Both the position numbers and the translations under genes were made by a program. Below are positions 24,456-34,592 of a DNA stretch of 64,000 nt, piece after piece (position 1 is the first letter of the stretch; every line of letters begins with the position of its first letter). Source of the stretch: UBA4810 sp002479215 (lineage in GTDB: Bacteria > Desulfobacterota > Syntrophia > Syntrophales > Smithellaceae). The stretch lies in the NCBI GenBank assembly GCA_049514435.1, contig JBEKVB010000008.1, positions 49,211 to 113,210 on the forward strand, written 5' to 3'. The notes beneath the pieces are model-generated. The model searched no databases, had not been told where the DNA came from, and saw nothing but the letters and a program-made list of their open reading frames with translations.

Positions 24456-27400
24456 TCGCGGGCGGTATTCTCACCTCGACCAAATGGTCCTGATGATCAT
24501 TAACCAGCTGAATCGTCCTGTCTTGTTTCACGAAACCATCTATTGTCACACTCGCTTCTTCAACTGAGTCATTTGTTTGCCGTACATTGATCTGGTAGAC
24601 GGTTTCTCGAAACAAGTAACGAATTTTGAACTCTTTCCAATCTGCCGGAAGGCAGGGCTTAAAAGTAATTTTGTCCATTTTCATCGACATTCCCAGAAGT
24701 GATTCCAAGATAAGCCGGTACATCCAGGCAGCGGAACCGGTAAACCATGTCCAGCCGCCGCGGCCGACATGCGGAAAGAGAGCATAGACGTCGGAAGCAA
24801 CAACATAAGGCTCAACTTTATAGATATCTACCTCCTCAGGAGATCTCGCATGATTTATCGGATTTATTATAGACAATAGATCCCATAGGCGTTGGTTGTC
24901 GCGTAAAGCGGCAAAAGCCATGGCCGCCCAGATCGCCGCATGAGTGTACTGGCCGCCATTTTCTCTCACACCGGGCACATAACCTTTAATATAGCCTGGT
25001 TCCATTTCACATTTATCAAAGGGTGGGTCAAGCAATTGGATCAGTTTTTGATCCCGGTGAACCAGGAGCGCATCGACTGATTCCATAGCTTGCCTAATGC
25101 GCTCAGGAGCACCAGCTCCTGATAGAACAGACCAGCTTTGCGCAATCGAATCAATCCGGCATTCCGTGTTAGTCGCTGATCCCAATAATGATCCGTCATC
25201 GAAATATGCACGGCGGTACCACTTGCCATCCCAGCCATCGCGCTCAATGTTTCGCTGTAATTGAACTGCCTCTTTCTTGCATAACTCGGCAAAAGATATG
25301 TCGCTTTTCATCCGGGCAATTTCGGCAAACTTTATAAGCACTTCATACAGGAAAAAGCCCATCCAGACACTTTCGCCTTTACCTCCAGCTCCCACCTTAT
25401 TCATACCATCATTCCAGTCGCCTGAGCCAATAAGTGGCAGACCATGACTGCCGAATCTTAGTCCCCTTTTAACGGCTCGTGCACAGTGATCGTATAAACT
25501 AGTTGCTTCATCAGTTACACCCGGCAGGTCGTAATAGGAATCCTCATCTGCTCTTACCGGGCGCCCCTCAACAAATCTGACGATTTCATTCAAAATACTC
25601 AAATCACCGGTAGTGATAATGTAGCGACTCACGGCTAAAGGCAGCCACAGATAATCATCAGAACATTGTGTGCGCACACCCCTTCCCGAAAGCGGATGCC
25701 ACCAATGTTGGACATCTCCATCTTGAAATTGACGGCTCGCACATAAAAGCAAGTGTTGACGGACAAGAACCGGTTGGGCATAAACAAGCGCCATTGTATC
25801 CTGCAACTGGTCACGGAAACCGAAGGCGCCGCCTGACTGGTAATAACCGTTACGAGCCCAAAGACGACATGACAGCGTTTGGTATAATAGCCAGCCATTG
25901 GCTAACACATTAAGAGACTGGTCCGGAGTTTCTACCTGTATAGTACCCAGTGTTTTCTTCCAGTATTTCTGCACTTCATCAAGAACGCTTTGCGCTATTG
26001 TTGGTCCTCTAAAGCTTCTGACCGTATTACTGGCATCATCGGCGCCTCTTCTTCCGGTAACACCAAGCCTGAAGATTGTTTCCTGTTCCTGTCCATCATC
26101 CAATTCCAAGTTCACCTGGATGGCGGCGCAGGGATCCAGGGCTGCACCAACTTTGCCGGAGAGTTGTTTCCGCGTCATCGCCGCCGGATTGGAAAGTTCA
26201 CCATTGCGCCCAATAAACTCTGTCCTATCTCCGGTGATGATTCGATTTATATCGTCTACATCAAAGAAAATTGCACGGTCGGCAAATTCCGTATTGTATT
26301 GATTCCGTGCGAAAAGTGCCCCGCTTCCCGTATCGACTTCGGTTGTAATATGCATCATTGTTTTTGACCGCAAATCACCGAGCACCCATTCCAGGTAACC
26401 TGTTACCGATAAACTGCGGGAACGGCCTGATTCATTGCGCAACTTTAATAGTGTAAACTTGATCGGTGCGTCTATTGCCACATAAATCCACAACTCTGAG
26501 AAGATTCCCTCTTCTATATGTTCAAAAACACTATAACCAAATCCGTGCCGGCTGATATATGGTGTTGCTGCACGGCAGGGCAATGGCGTTGGAGACCAGA
26601 AATGCCCGGTTTCTTCATCACGGATATAGAAGGCTTCTCCGCTGATATCGCTTACAGGATCGTTGTACCAGGGTGTAAGGCGGAACTCATGGGCATTCTC
26701 CTTCCAGGTTGAAGCAGAGCCGCTCTCCGAAATTAATGATCCGAAGTGAGGATTAGCCAATACATTAACCCAGGGAGCCGGCGTCACACTGCCAGGTTTT
26801 GTCGTGATGACATATTCGCGCCCGTCGGGTGTAAATCCGCCCAGTCCGTTGAAGAAGATCAGATTGGGGTGAGTGATTTCCTTTGTCTTTCGGATTTCGG
26901 CACGTTGAGCCCGAGACGGCTTGAAACGCGGAACAACTGCTTCTATAAGAGAACGACGGTTGATTTGTTCCGCCAGAGTTCCCAAGTTGTCCTTAATTAC
27001 TATACGGGCAACTGTTTGCAGAAGAATCCTGTCCTCATTTGATATCTGATCACCAGGCCTGACAAATATGCCGCCCGGTTTGTCAATAACTTTTGCTTCC
27101 GTTCCTGCTGTAATCATGTCTTTTATCTGGTCGTGGAGGAATTGTCTGTAGATGGCATTATCTTCATTCCAGATCACCAGATCAACAGCCAAACCTTTTA
27201 AGCGCCAGTACGCATGTGCCTGTTCGAGTTGACGTACAAGTTCAATATTTGCATGGTCACCGATCTGGAGCAGTACAATGGGCAAATCTCCGGAAATGGC
27301 GTAACCCCATAAACCCGATTGCCCACGACGGTTTTTTATGATGATCTTCGGATCAGCGCGCAGGGATGAATTGCTGTAAATTACAGAACCTGCCAGGCGC

Positions 27401-30400
27401 CCATAAAGTTGAGCGTCGGCTTCTGTGGCATTGATTTGCCGCAAGACTACCTGGTTATGGGTCCACGCCAGATTAAAAACACGATCGGCAAGACGGTGAT
27501 CGTGATATTTTTCGGCAAGGCCCAGCGCTTTATCTCTTGTTTCACTGATACCAGAAACAATATCAATCGTCGCCGATTCTCCTGCATCCAACTTAACGCG
27601 GCAACGCATAGCCACAATGGGATCTAGAACAGAACCTTCAGTATTCGAAAGTGTTTCTGAAATACCTGCAGACCAATTCATCGCCTGCGGATTGGCTGAA
27701 GTATTACCACGACCGATAAAGTTTAAACGATCCGTTTCATAGGATACTTCCTTACTCTCCGTCCCGTGTAATGCCATCAGGTGAAACATCCAGTGCGAAG
27801 GTTCGCCTTTTGAACGGGGCCTTCTTGTACAGAGAATCGTTTGGCGCTCACGGATGATTTCCGTCTGAATAAAAAGATTGGAAAACGCGGGATGCAACGC
27901 ATCGGCTGCCGGTACAGCAAGAACAATTTCCGCATAACTGGTTATATCTATCTCTCTTAGTCTTCGTGAGCGGTTTGTGATATGTATGCGTCGCAGTTCA
28001 ATATCATCCTCGGGTGATACGGCTATCTCCGTGTGTGTGTTGATTTCATTATCGCGACGCCGAAACTCTACCTTGGCGTCAGAGAAAATAGCTTCATATC
28101 TTTCCGGCCGTTTTAGCGTTGGCTGATAGGCTGTTGACCAAAACTCTCCATTAGTCACGTCACGAATGTAACAGAATGTGCCCCAATTGTCGCGGGTAGA
28201 GTCTTCGCGCCAACGTGTAATGACCATGTCCTGAAAGCGGCTATACCCACCTCCCGCATTGGTGATCATCACATGGTATCTTCCATTGGACAATAATTGC
28301 ACCTCCGGTACGGGTGTATTGGGAGTTTTAAATATACGCGCCGGAACCTTCTGACTGAATGAAGCCTTGCGAATGGTAATATCCTCGGCGATTTGCCGAT
28401 AGAATGCCACAGTCTTGGGAATGCGTTCCTGGAGCAGCAGCATCGTCGATTGAAACATCGGATCAGACTTGAAACGTTTCTGCATCGGACAATCAAGCAG
28501 TAGATAAGCAAGAGCCAGTAAACTCATGCCTTCGTGATGAGCCATAAATGATCTGACCACAACACTCGATTGACCACGAGGCAGACGTGAAGATGTGTAA
28601 TCTATCGCTTCATAGAAACCATATGGCCCTTCCATACCGTCCCGGGCAAGCTGCTGCAGATTCAGGCAGGCCTCTTCCGGTGCTACCATCAGCGCCAGTG
28701 CTGAGGCATATGGCGCGATAACCAGATCATCGGCCAATCCTCGTTTGAGACCGAGCCCTGGAACACCAAAGCCACGATACTGGTAGTTAAGGTGGATATC
28801 GATTGTACTGTAACCGGATTCTGAAATGCCCCATGGCACTCCCCGGTTTTTTCCATAGTCAATCTGCCTGCATACAGCGGCCTTGTATGTCTGATCCAAC
28901 AGTGTGTTTTCATAATTGGGCATTACCAGAAGCGGCATAAGATACTCGAACATTGAGCCGTCCCAGGAAAGGAGAACAGGGTATTTTCCCGGATTCGTCA
29001 GCAGGCGTCCCAGGGCAAACCAGTTCTCCTGGGGCAGCTGCCCCTGCGCAATTCCTATGAAACTGCAAAATCTGGCCTCTGAAGCCAGCAGATCATAGTA
29101 ACTTACGTCCCGACGGCGCTCACTGGTGCTATAGCCAATAGTCAACAACTGGCTTCCTTTATCATAAAGGAAGCTGTAATCTATATCAGCAAAGTCATTT
29201 GCTTGTGCTACCAGGCGGTTGATTGCCGCTATTCTCTCCCCTGCACGCTGACTGCCTTCCTTGACCATCCTGCGAAAATCAGCAAACCATGCCGCCTCCT
29301 CGGCAGTTGTATTTATGCCGATTATATTTTCGATTACCTGTAGCAGCTTCATTTCTGATATTATCAATTTCCTTAACGTGGGAATCTCCATAGTTTCCAA
29401 ATACTCGCTTAGCCTGACTGAAGGGCATTTAAGCGTAATCCAGGGACAAAAAAAGGTAATTTCCTCTAAGGCATCGGCACATTGATGCACCAGGGCTTTC
29501 ACCCACGTCATGATACTACTCTCTGTGTTTGCGTCAAAAGCGCCAGCAAGATCAATAGAAGCTTTCGCGAGATGATCGAGGCACTGCCGCAATGGCTGTA
29601 ACATCATTTTGCCGGCATCAGTCAATGAGGCCAGATATTTTTGAAAATCGGCAAGTTGTTTTAGCACTGGAACTCCCGCAACCTCCATGAGGACAGCAGT
29701 AGTGTCGCTGATACCTTGGAACAATTGAGATCCCCATATCTTCTGATCGGGAAGATCAATAAATCCCCAGCGCAACGTCAATAAGTGACCGCTAAGATTT
29801 CCGCTATCCACGGTGGATATGTAATGAGGCCGTAGTGTTGCTAAGCTTTGTGTGTCGTACCAATTATAAAAGTGACCCCGATAGCGTTCCATTTTCCCCA
29901 TCGTATGGAAGGCATCGGCTGTGCGTTCGATTAATTCTCCTGCCGAAATGTAACCGAAATCATACGCAGATAGATTTGCCAGCAATGCCAGTCCCATGTT
30001 TGTCGGCGATGTGCGATGTGAAATTACGGCAACCGTATGCTCCTGATAGTTATCAGGTGGCAACCAATTATCATCCGGTCCGACGAATGTTTCGAAGAAT
30101 GCCCAGGTTTTGCGGGCAATTTTTCTCAGAAAGATGATTTGCCCATCTTTCAGTTTTATACCGCCACGAACGATTGGTCGGCTGACCCACCAGGTAATTC
30201 CCGGAGATAGAACCCAAAGAACCAGTACAAGCAAAGCTGCGCTAAGAGCGCCAGGTCTCGACATCAGCAGATAAATAAATAGTACAGCGGAAAGCAAAGG
30301 GGCTATCCACATCGACCGGCAAGAAGCGGCAAAGCTATTGCTGCTATGGCTAGCAAGGTTTCCGGAAGGATTCCACTGCAGCAGTCGCTTGTGTGTAACG

Positions 30401-33186
30401 AGCATCCGCAAGAGAGTACGAGCAATTGCATCCAGACTAAAAAATGCTTCGTAAGGAAGACAAATAAGCGTATACAAAGTTTGAAAAAAATGCCTTCTGG
30501 CCTGACGCAGGGCAGTGACAAAATGTTGGCTCCATAGCACATCTCCCGGCTTGCGCAAGAGCTCTAGAAGTATAACGCCCGCGGAAGGAATTAGAAGAAT
30601 TCCGATCACCATTATTGTCCACAGCCAAACCGGAGACATGATGGTCCATCCCATAATTAACATCAAGGTCAGGGCCGCAGGAACCAGACTGCGGCGGAGG
30701 TTGTCGAAAATCTTCCACTGGGAAAGCCAGGATATTTTATTTTTCTGATGTCCCCCACCGAAAGCCGGAACTTCTGACCTCAGCCAACTGGCAATTTGCC
30801 AATCTCCACGAATCCAGCGATGCCTTCGGCTCACATCCATGCTGTATTGAGACGGATATTCCTCGTATAATTGAACATCGGAGAGCAAACCCGAACGCGC
30901 ATAGCAACCTTCTATGAGGTCGTGACTAAGTATCCGATTTTCGGGAAGGCGCTCACTCAGAGCCTTCTCAAACGCATCGACATCATAAATACCTTTGCCG
31001 ATATATGAACCTTCACCAAATACATCCTGGTAGATATTGGAAACAACGCGTGTATACGGATCAATACCGGTTTCACCTCCCCATAGACGCGCATACCATG
31101 ACTTGCTATCGCCCGACAGGCTTTCGGTGAGGCGCGGTTGAAGAATACCATAACCATCACAAATACGCTGCTGTGCTTCATCATAATGTGGACGATTCAG
31201 CGGATGTGCCATAGCTCCCACAAATTGCTGCGCGGAATCGCGAGGAAGTTGAGTATCCGTATCCAAAGTAATTACGTACTTCACATTGGATAATATTTCA
31301 GTGATACCGACGATAAGAGAGAAACAATCTTTTGCACCACCGCGCAAAAAGGCATTCAAATGAGCTATCTTTCCACGCTTACGCTCATAACCCATCCAAA
31401 TTTGCTCCTCTGGATTCCAAAGGCGTGGACGCTGGAAGAGAAAGAAACTTCCTCCTTTTACCCCTCTATACTTATCATTGAGTTCTTCAATTCTCTTCTG
31501 AGCCAATCGCAAAAGCGCATCGTCCGCGGAAGTCGTTTCTTCATGGGCATCAAGGAAATCGGTAAGTAAACAAAAGTGCAGGTTATTATCCCGATTTGCT
31601 AAAAATCTGATCTCCAATGATTCAACCAGATCTTCTACGTTTTGAGTACTCGTAAGCATAGTCGGGATTACCACCAGAGTGCTTGATTCCGGTGGAATTT
31701 CCAGGGAAAAGTCCATACGTGGCAGCGGATGCGGATGGGCCAAAAGCGTAGCCAGCCAGTTCATCAGCGCTACTGCCAGACTGCTTGCGCCCAGAATAAA
31801 AATAATAGCGATAGGCACAAGTATCCAACCGTGAAAACTATCGGTTTGAACTTTTAGCAGTAAGCCGCAGGCGGTGATTAATGTGATTACCATTATTGTA
31901 CCAAGATAGATAAACAACGGAAATCTGGAGATCATTTGATAAATGAACTCAGAGAAAGGCTTACGTATCTGAGCCCTTTGTTCAAGTTCCCGCAATCCTT
32001 TGTCGATCAGATAAAAGCCAACATGTGTTACTCGATCATCATTGCTACTCTTTGAAGAACCTTCTTGGGATAAATCGATTGCTTTGCGCGCCACTTCACT
32101 TTCGGATATAGGGCTGTTTTTTGCTATCTTTTCAACGATATGACGATAACGGTCTCGCGTCGTAAAATCCATTTTGATATAGATATTACTGGGATCTTCA
32201 CGCAGTATCTGTTCGACAACGCTCATTGTCTCAACAAACTCACGCCAGTTCATAGCCGTTAGAAACCGGAGGCTGCCGATGCTGTTACTTACAGATACCT
32301 GGTCGGCGGCCTGTTGCTGATTCTCGGATCGGACCAACTGTTCAATCGTCAAATGAGACTCGGAAAGCCGCTGCTCAATCCAGGTGACGGGCAACGCCAG
32401 GGCCGGACTCTGTCCTTGCAAACGACGCGCAAATTCCGCGACAAATGAACTGGCCATCGGTTGATCGGACCGTGCCATATCCGCGATTACTAGAACGAGG
32501 CTTTTGGGGTCTCTCTGGGCAATATCTGCCATCTGGTCCGCCCAGTAATCGGCTCGCTCCCTGTCGGCAATACCGGCAATAATTCGCGTTCCAATGCGTC
32601 GCAGATTTTCGATTAGCGCCAGACGCAGCATAATCGGAATTGCCCATAACTCGCCCAATTTCAAATCTGTTACCGTTTGGTAGGCTGTAACAAAACTAAT
32701 GAGACTTTCCAGATCCACCCGTCCATCACCATGGGAGATTGTCTCCAGTGCAATATCATATACCCGGGGGAGCCCGGCCGATGACCCATTCAGCAGACGC
32801 GGCAATCCCCGGCTGTAGCCTTTGGACAAGTGTCTTTTAGCCATGCGAATATGTTCTTCAATTAAATAGAAGTTATCGAGAAGCCATTCTTCGGCAGGTG
32901 CGATCGGGCTGTTATCTTTGACCACAGCTGTCAGCTGGTTGCATGTTTCAATCAGTACATCTTCATTCTCATTGAGCCGTGCCAGAAGCCGTTCAGAAGC
33001 TCTTCCACTCGTCAATTTATGCATGTTCGCCAGTGTTTTGCCATGTTGCTTCATCTGGTCCGAGCTGAGCAATTCCGATCGCAGAGGTAATTCATCGGAG
33101 GAGTACTTCCTTCCGAAAGCACCTCCGCGGGGGTGCTTCTTCAAGCTCAGCAATGGCTCTAAAACTGTCTTGTCGATTAACTTCAC
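24448..33186 (-). CDS. ndvB: Cyclic beta-1,2-glucan synthase (NdvB/Cgs family, GT84-GH94)
   Basis: A 2912-residue membrane glucan synthase, of normal length for the family (about 2800-2900). N-terminal cytoplasmic region about 1-420, membrane segments about 420-490. Then comes the glycosyltransferase-84 core with LDTDTQLPRDSA near residue 640 and the late RRHRWIRGDWQIASWL near 790. More membrane segments lie at about 830-1000, followed by two sugar-binding and GH94-like regions. The catalytic GSGDWNDGMNKVG motif is near residue 2588 (Asp is the general acid). Known enzymes initiate, elongate and cyclise beta-1,2-glucan from UDP-glucose and set ring size with the GH94-like part; the product is periplasmic osmoregulated glucan. 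It is a single gene with no ndvA-type exporter adjacent. Its ends are bounded by short repeats. Confidence 0.95.
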   Translation of the reverse strand: MKLIDKTVLEPLLSLKKHPRGGAFGRKYSSDELPLRSELLSSDQMKQHGKTLANMHKLTSGRASERLLARLNENEDVLIETCNQLTAVVKDNSPIAPAEEWLLDNFYLIEEHIRMAKRHLSKGYSRGLPRLLNGSSAGLPRVYDIALETISHGDGRVDLESLISFVTAYQTVTDLKLGELWAIPIMLRLALIENLRRIGTRIIAGIADRERADYWADQMADIAQRDPKSLVLVIADMARSDQPMASSFVAEFARRLQGQSPALALPVTWIEQRLSESHLTIEQLVRSENQQQAADQVSVSNSIGSLRFLTAMNWREFVETMSVVEQILREDPSNIYIKMDFTTRDRYRHIVEKIAKNSPISESEVARKAIDLSQEGSSKSSNDDRVTHVGFYLIDKGLRELEQRAQIRKPFSEFIYQMISRFPLFIYLGTIMVITLITACGLLLKVQTDSFHGWILVPIAIIFILGASSLAVALMNWLATLLAHPHPLPRMDFSLEIPPESSTLVVIPTMLTSTQNVEDLVESLEIRFLANRDNNLHFCLLTDFLDAHEETTSADDALLRLAQKRIEELNDKYRGVKGGSFFLFQRPRLWNPEEQIWMGYERKRGKIAHLNAFLRGGAKDCFSLIVGITEILSNVKYVITLDTDTQLPRDSAQQFVGAMAHPLNRPHYDEAQQRICDGYGILQPRLTESLSGDSKSWYARLWGGETGIDPYTRVVSNIYQDVFGEGSYIGKGIYDVDAFEKALSERLPENRILSHDLIEGCYARSGLLSDVQLYEEYPSQYSMDVSRRHRWIRGDWQIASWLRSEVPAFGGGHQKNKISWLSQWKIFDNLRRSLVPAALTLMLIMGWTIMSPVWLWTIMVIGILLIPSAGVILLELLRKPGDVLWSQHFVTALRQARRHFFQTLYTLICLPYEAFFSLDAIARTLLRMLVTHKRLLQWNPSGNLASHSSNSFAASCRSMWIAPLLSAVLFIYLLMSRPGALSAALLVLVLWVLSPGITWWVSRPIVRGGIKLKDGQIIFLRKIARKTWAFFETFVGPDDNWLPPDNYQEHTVAVISHRTSPTNMGLALLANLSAYDFGYISAGELIERTADAFHTMGKMERYRGHFYNWYDTQSLATLRPHYISTVDSGNLSGHLLTLRWGFIDLPDQKIWGSQLFQGISDTTAVLMEVAGVPVLKQLADFQKYLASLTDAGKMMLQPLRQCLDHLAKASIDLAGAFDANTESSIMTWVKALVHQCADALEEITFFCPWITLKCPSVRLSEYLETMEIPTLRKLIISEMKLLQVIENIIGINTTAEEAAWFADFRRMVKEGSQRAGERIAAINRLVAQANDFADIDYSFLYDKGSQLLTIGYSTSERRRDVSYYDLLASEARFCSFIGIAQGQLPQENWFALGRLLTNPGKYPVLLSWDGSMFEYLMPLLVMPNYENTLLDQTYKAAVCRQIDYGKNRGVPWGISESGYSTIDIHLNYQYRGFGVPGLGLKRGLADDLVIAPYASALALMVAPEEACLNLQQLARDGMEGPYGFYEAIDYTSSRLPRGQSSVVVRSFMAHHEGMSLLALAYLLLDCPMQKRFKSDPMFQSTMLLLQERIPKTVAFYRQIAEDITIRKASFSQKVPARIFKTPNTPVPEVQLLSNGRYHVMITNAGGGYSRFQDMVITRWREDSTRDNWGTFCYIRDVTNGEFWSTAYQPTLKRPERYEAIFSDAKVEFRRRDNEINTHTEIAVSPEDDIELRRIHITNRSRRLREIDITSYAEIVLAVPAADALHPAFSNLFIQTEIIRERQTILCTRRPRSKGEPSHWMFHLMALHGTESKEVSYETDRLNFIGRGNTSANPQAMNWSAGISETLSNTEGSVLDPIVAMRCRVKLDAGESATIDIVSGISETRDKALGLAEKYHDHRLADRVFNLAWTHNQVVLRQINATEADAQLYGRLAGSVIYSNSSLRADPKIIIKNRRGQSGLWGYAISGDLPIVLLQIGDHANIELVRQLEQAHAYWRLKGLAVDLVIWNEDNAIYRQFLHDQIKDMITAGTEAKVIDKPGGIFVRPGDQISNEDRILLQTVARIVIKDNLGTLAEQINRRSLIEAVVPRFKPSRAQRAEIRKTKEITHPNLIFFNGLGGFTPDGREYVITTKPGSVTPAPWVNVLANPHFGSLISESGSASTWKENAHEFRLTPWYNDPVSDISGEAFYIRDEETGHFWSPTPLPCRAATPYISRHGFGYSVFEHIEEGIFSELWIYVAIDAPIKFTLLKLRNESGRSRSLSVTGYLEWVLGDLRSKTMMHITTEVDTGSGALFARNQYNTEFADRAIFFDVDDINRIITGDRTEFIGRNGELSNPAAMTRKQLSGKVGAALDPCAAIQVNLELDDGQEQETIFRLGVTGRRGADDASNTVRSFRGPTIAQSVLDEVQKYWKKTLGTIQVETPDQSLNVLANGWLLYQTLSCRLWARNGYYQSGGAFGFRDQLQDTMALVYAQPVLVRQHLLLCASRQFQDGDVQHWWHPLSGRGVRTQCSDDYLWLPLAVSRYIITTGDLSILNEIVRFVEGRPVRADEDSYYDLPGVTDEATSLYDHCARAVKRGLRFGSHGLPLIGSGDWNDGMNKVGAGGKGESVWMGFFLYEVLIKFAEIARMKSDISFAELCKKEAVQLQRNIERDGWDGKWYRRAYFDDGSLLGSATNTECRIDSIAQSWSVLSGAGAPERIRQAMESVDALLVHRDQKLIQLLDPPFDKCEMEPGYIKGYVPGVRENGGQYTHAAIWAAMAFAALRDNQRLWDLLSIINPINHARSPEEVDIYKVEPYVVASDVYALFPHVGRGGWTWFTGSAAWMYRLILESLLGMSMKMDKITFKPCLPADWKEFKIRYLFRETVYQINVRQTNDSVEEASVTIDGFVKQDRTIQLVNDHQDHLVEVRIPPASV

Positions 33187-33620
33187 TCTTGTGTCTCCTC
33201 TCTAAATGGCAAGCCGGATTTATAGCCGGTAATTGTTCATTTGCCGGATGTGTTTTCTTTATTTGGTCCGCATGACTTAATATGTGCAGAAAATTCGATG
33301 TTACTAGGGACAGCGCCCTATCTTTTTATTATTTATCTTTTACACACTACCCCTTACTATATGACAATTAAAATATTTTTTAAATAACAAAATAGTTGCT
33401 TAAACATACTTGTAAGTTTAGATGGACGCAATTCTTTTTTAAAAGAAAAAACTCCCGATTTTTTTGTGCTAATCAACGGCAAACTGGTTCTGGATTACCA
33501 CCTGCGCGAAAATGATAGACGGTTATCAAGGATTTAGCACAGCACGCAATAAATTTTTGCCTTTTTGACTATTATGGACTATAAAGAATTTCGCTTAAAA
33601 ATTTTAAAGGGGCTTGTTCA
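33187..33620. other. Intergenic region between ndvB and the alcohol dehydrogenase
   Basis: 434 bp between divergent genes. It holds copy B of the ndvB-flanking repeat and a spaced inverted repeat, TGTGCTAATC (33465-33474) and GATTTAGCACA (33531-33541), whose arms are 56 bases apart. Between the arms is a short open stretch that reads like a gene remnant (VLINGKLVLDYHLREND), unrecognised. No confident promoter could be assigned. Confidence 0.5.
33306..33347 (+). repeat. Short direct repeat at the 5' border of ndvB (copy B)
   Basis: AGGGACAGCGCCCTATCTTT followed by an AT-rich stretch and TTTTACACAC, matching the copy at 24418-24455 in block order and orientation. It lies about 120 bases upstream of the ndvB start. 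Confidence 0.75.
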
Positions 33621-34550
33621 ATGAAGAAGGTTGTCTATTACGGCATTCGCGATATCAGGGTTGAAGAGACAGAGGAAATCCAGCCGGGGAAAGGCGAGGT
33701 TAAGATTAAAATCAAATACTGCGGTATTTGCGGCTCGGATTTGCACGAATATCTCCACGGTCTCTTTCCCGAAAGCCCTTTCGGCCATGAAGCCTGCGGC
33801 GAAATCGTCACCGTGGGACCGGGAGTTAAAGGATATGCTGTGGGTGAGCGTGTTTGTTCCGTTGTCTCCGGCTCTTATGCCGAGTATATAAACTGCCCGC
33901 AGGAGCGGTTGCTGAAAATTCCCGTGGATATGGATTGGAAGCGCGCGGCAGTTGTAGAACCTCTCTCGGGGGCGGCTTATGCTCTTGAGCGCGCCGGAAT
34001 CAAGGGGAATGAAAAAGTTTTTGTAGCCGGTTGCGGCACCGTGGGTCTCATGCTCCTGCTGGGGCTGAAGGCCCTGGGCGTCAAAACAGTATATATGACC
34101 GACCTTCTGGAATACAGGCGCAAAAAGGCGCAAGAGTTGGGCGCCACGCTGGTATGGAATCCGCTGGAAATAAAAACCGCGGCAAAGATTAAAGAGCTTA
34201 CTTCCAGCAAGGGCGTTGATGTGGCTATTGAAGCTGTTGGCATTGAAGCAACGTTGAAGGATTGTCTCTCTTCCGTAAAATATTCGGGGAAGGTTATCGT
34301 TCAGGGCATTTTCACACAGCGGGCATCAGTGCATATGCTTGGCTTTGTCACTCGTGAGACAACCATGATCGGCACCAACTCTATCCATCCTGAATTGGCC
34401 ATGTCCTGGATTAAAGCTGGAAACATCCGTCCGGAGAGTGTGGTCACAAAAATTATCCCCCTGGACAAAATAGTAGCAGAAGGATTCGAAGTTCTGGTCG
34501 GGAAAAACAAAGCAGATATCAAAATTCTGGTTGAACCTTCTCTGGCATAG
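33621..34550 (+). CDS. Zinc-dependent medium-chain alcohol/polyol dehydrogenase lacking the structural zinc lobe
   Basis: A 309-residue MDR-family dehydrogenase. Catalytic zinc residues are the Cys in CGICGSD and the His-Glu pair in PFGHEACGE. The NAD fold is AGCGTVGLMLLLGL. The lobe with four structural-zinc cysteines, usually about 30 residues after the GERV motif, is absent: GERVCSVVS runs straight into GSYAEYINC. This explains the length (about 345 is usual). Relatives include threonine dehydrogenase, sorbitol dehydrogenase and butanediol dehydrogenase. Substrate not predictable. The SD is AAAGGGGC before the ATG, and it is monocistronic, converging with the esterase gene. Confidence 0.9.
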   Translation: MKKVVYYGIRDIRVEETEEIQPGKGEVKIKIKYCGICGSDLHEYLHGLFPESPFGHEACGEIVTVGPGVKGYAVGERVCSVVSGSYAEYINCPQERLLKIPVDMDWKRAAVVEPLSGAAYALERAGIKGNEKVFVAGCGTVGLMLLLGLKALGVKTVYMTDLLEYRRKKAQELGATLVWNPLEIKTAAKIKELTSSKGVDVAIEAVGIEATLKDCLSSVKYSGKVIVQGIFTQRASVHMLGFVTRETTMIGTNSIHPELAMSWIKAGNIRPESVVTKIIPLDKIVAEGFEVLVGKNKADIKILVEPSLA

Positions 34551-34592
34551 AGAACTTACCGGGTAAGTGTGCTACGTTTTCAAAAAGGCAGG

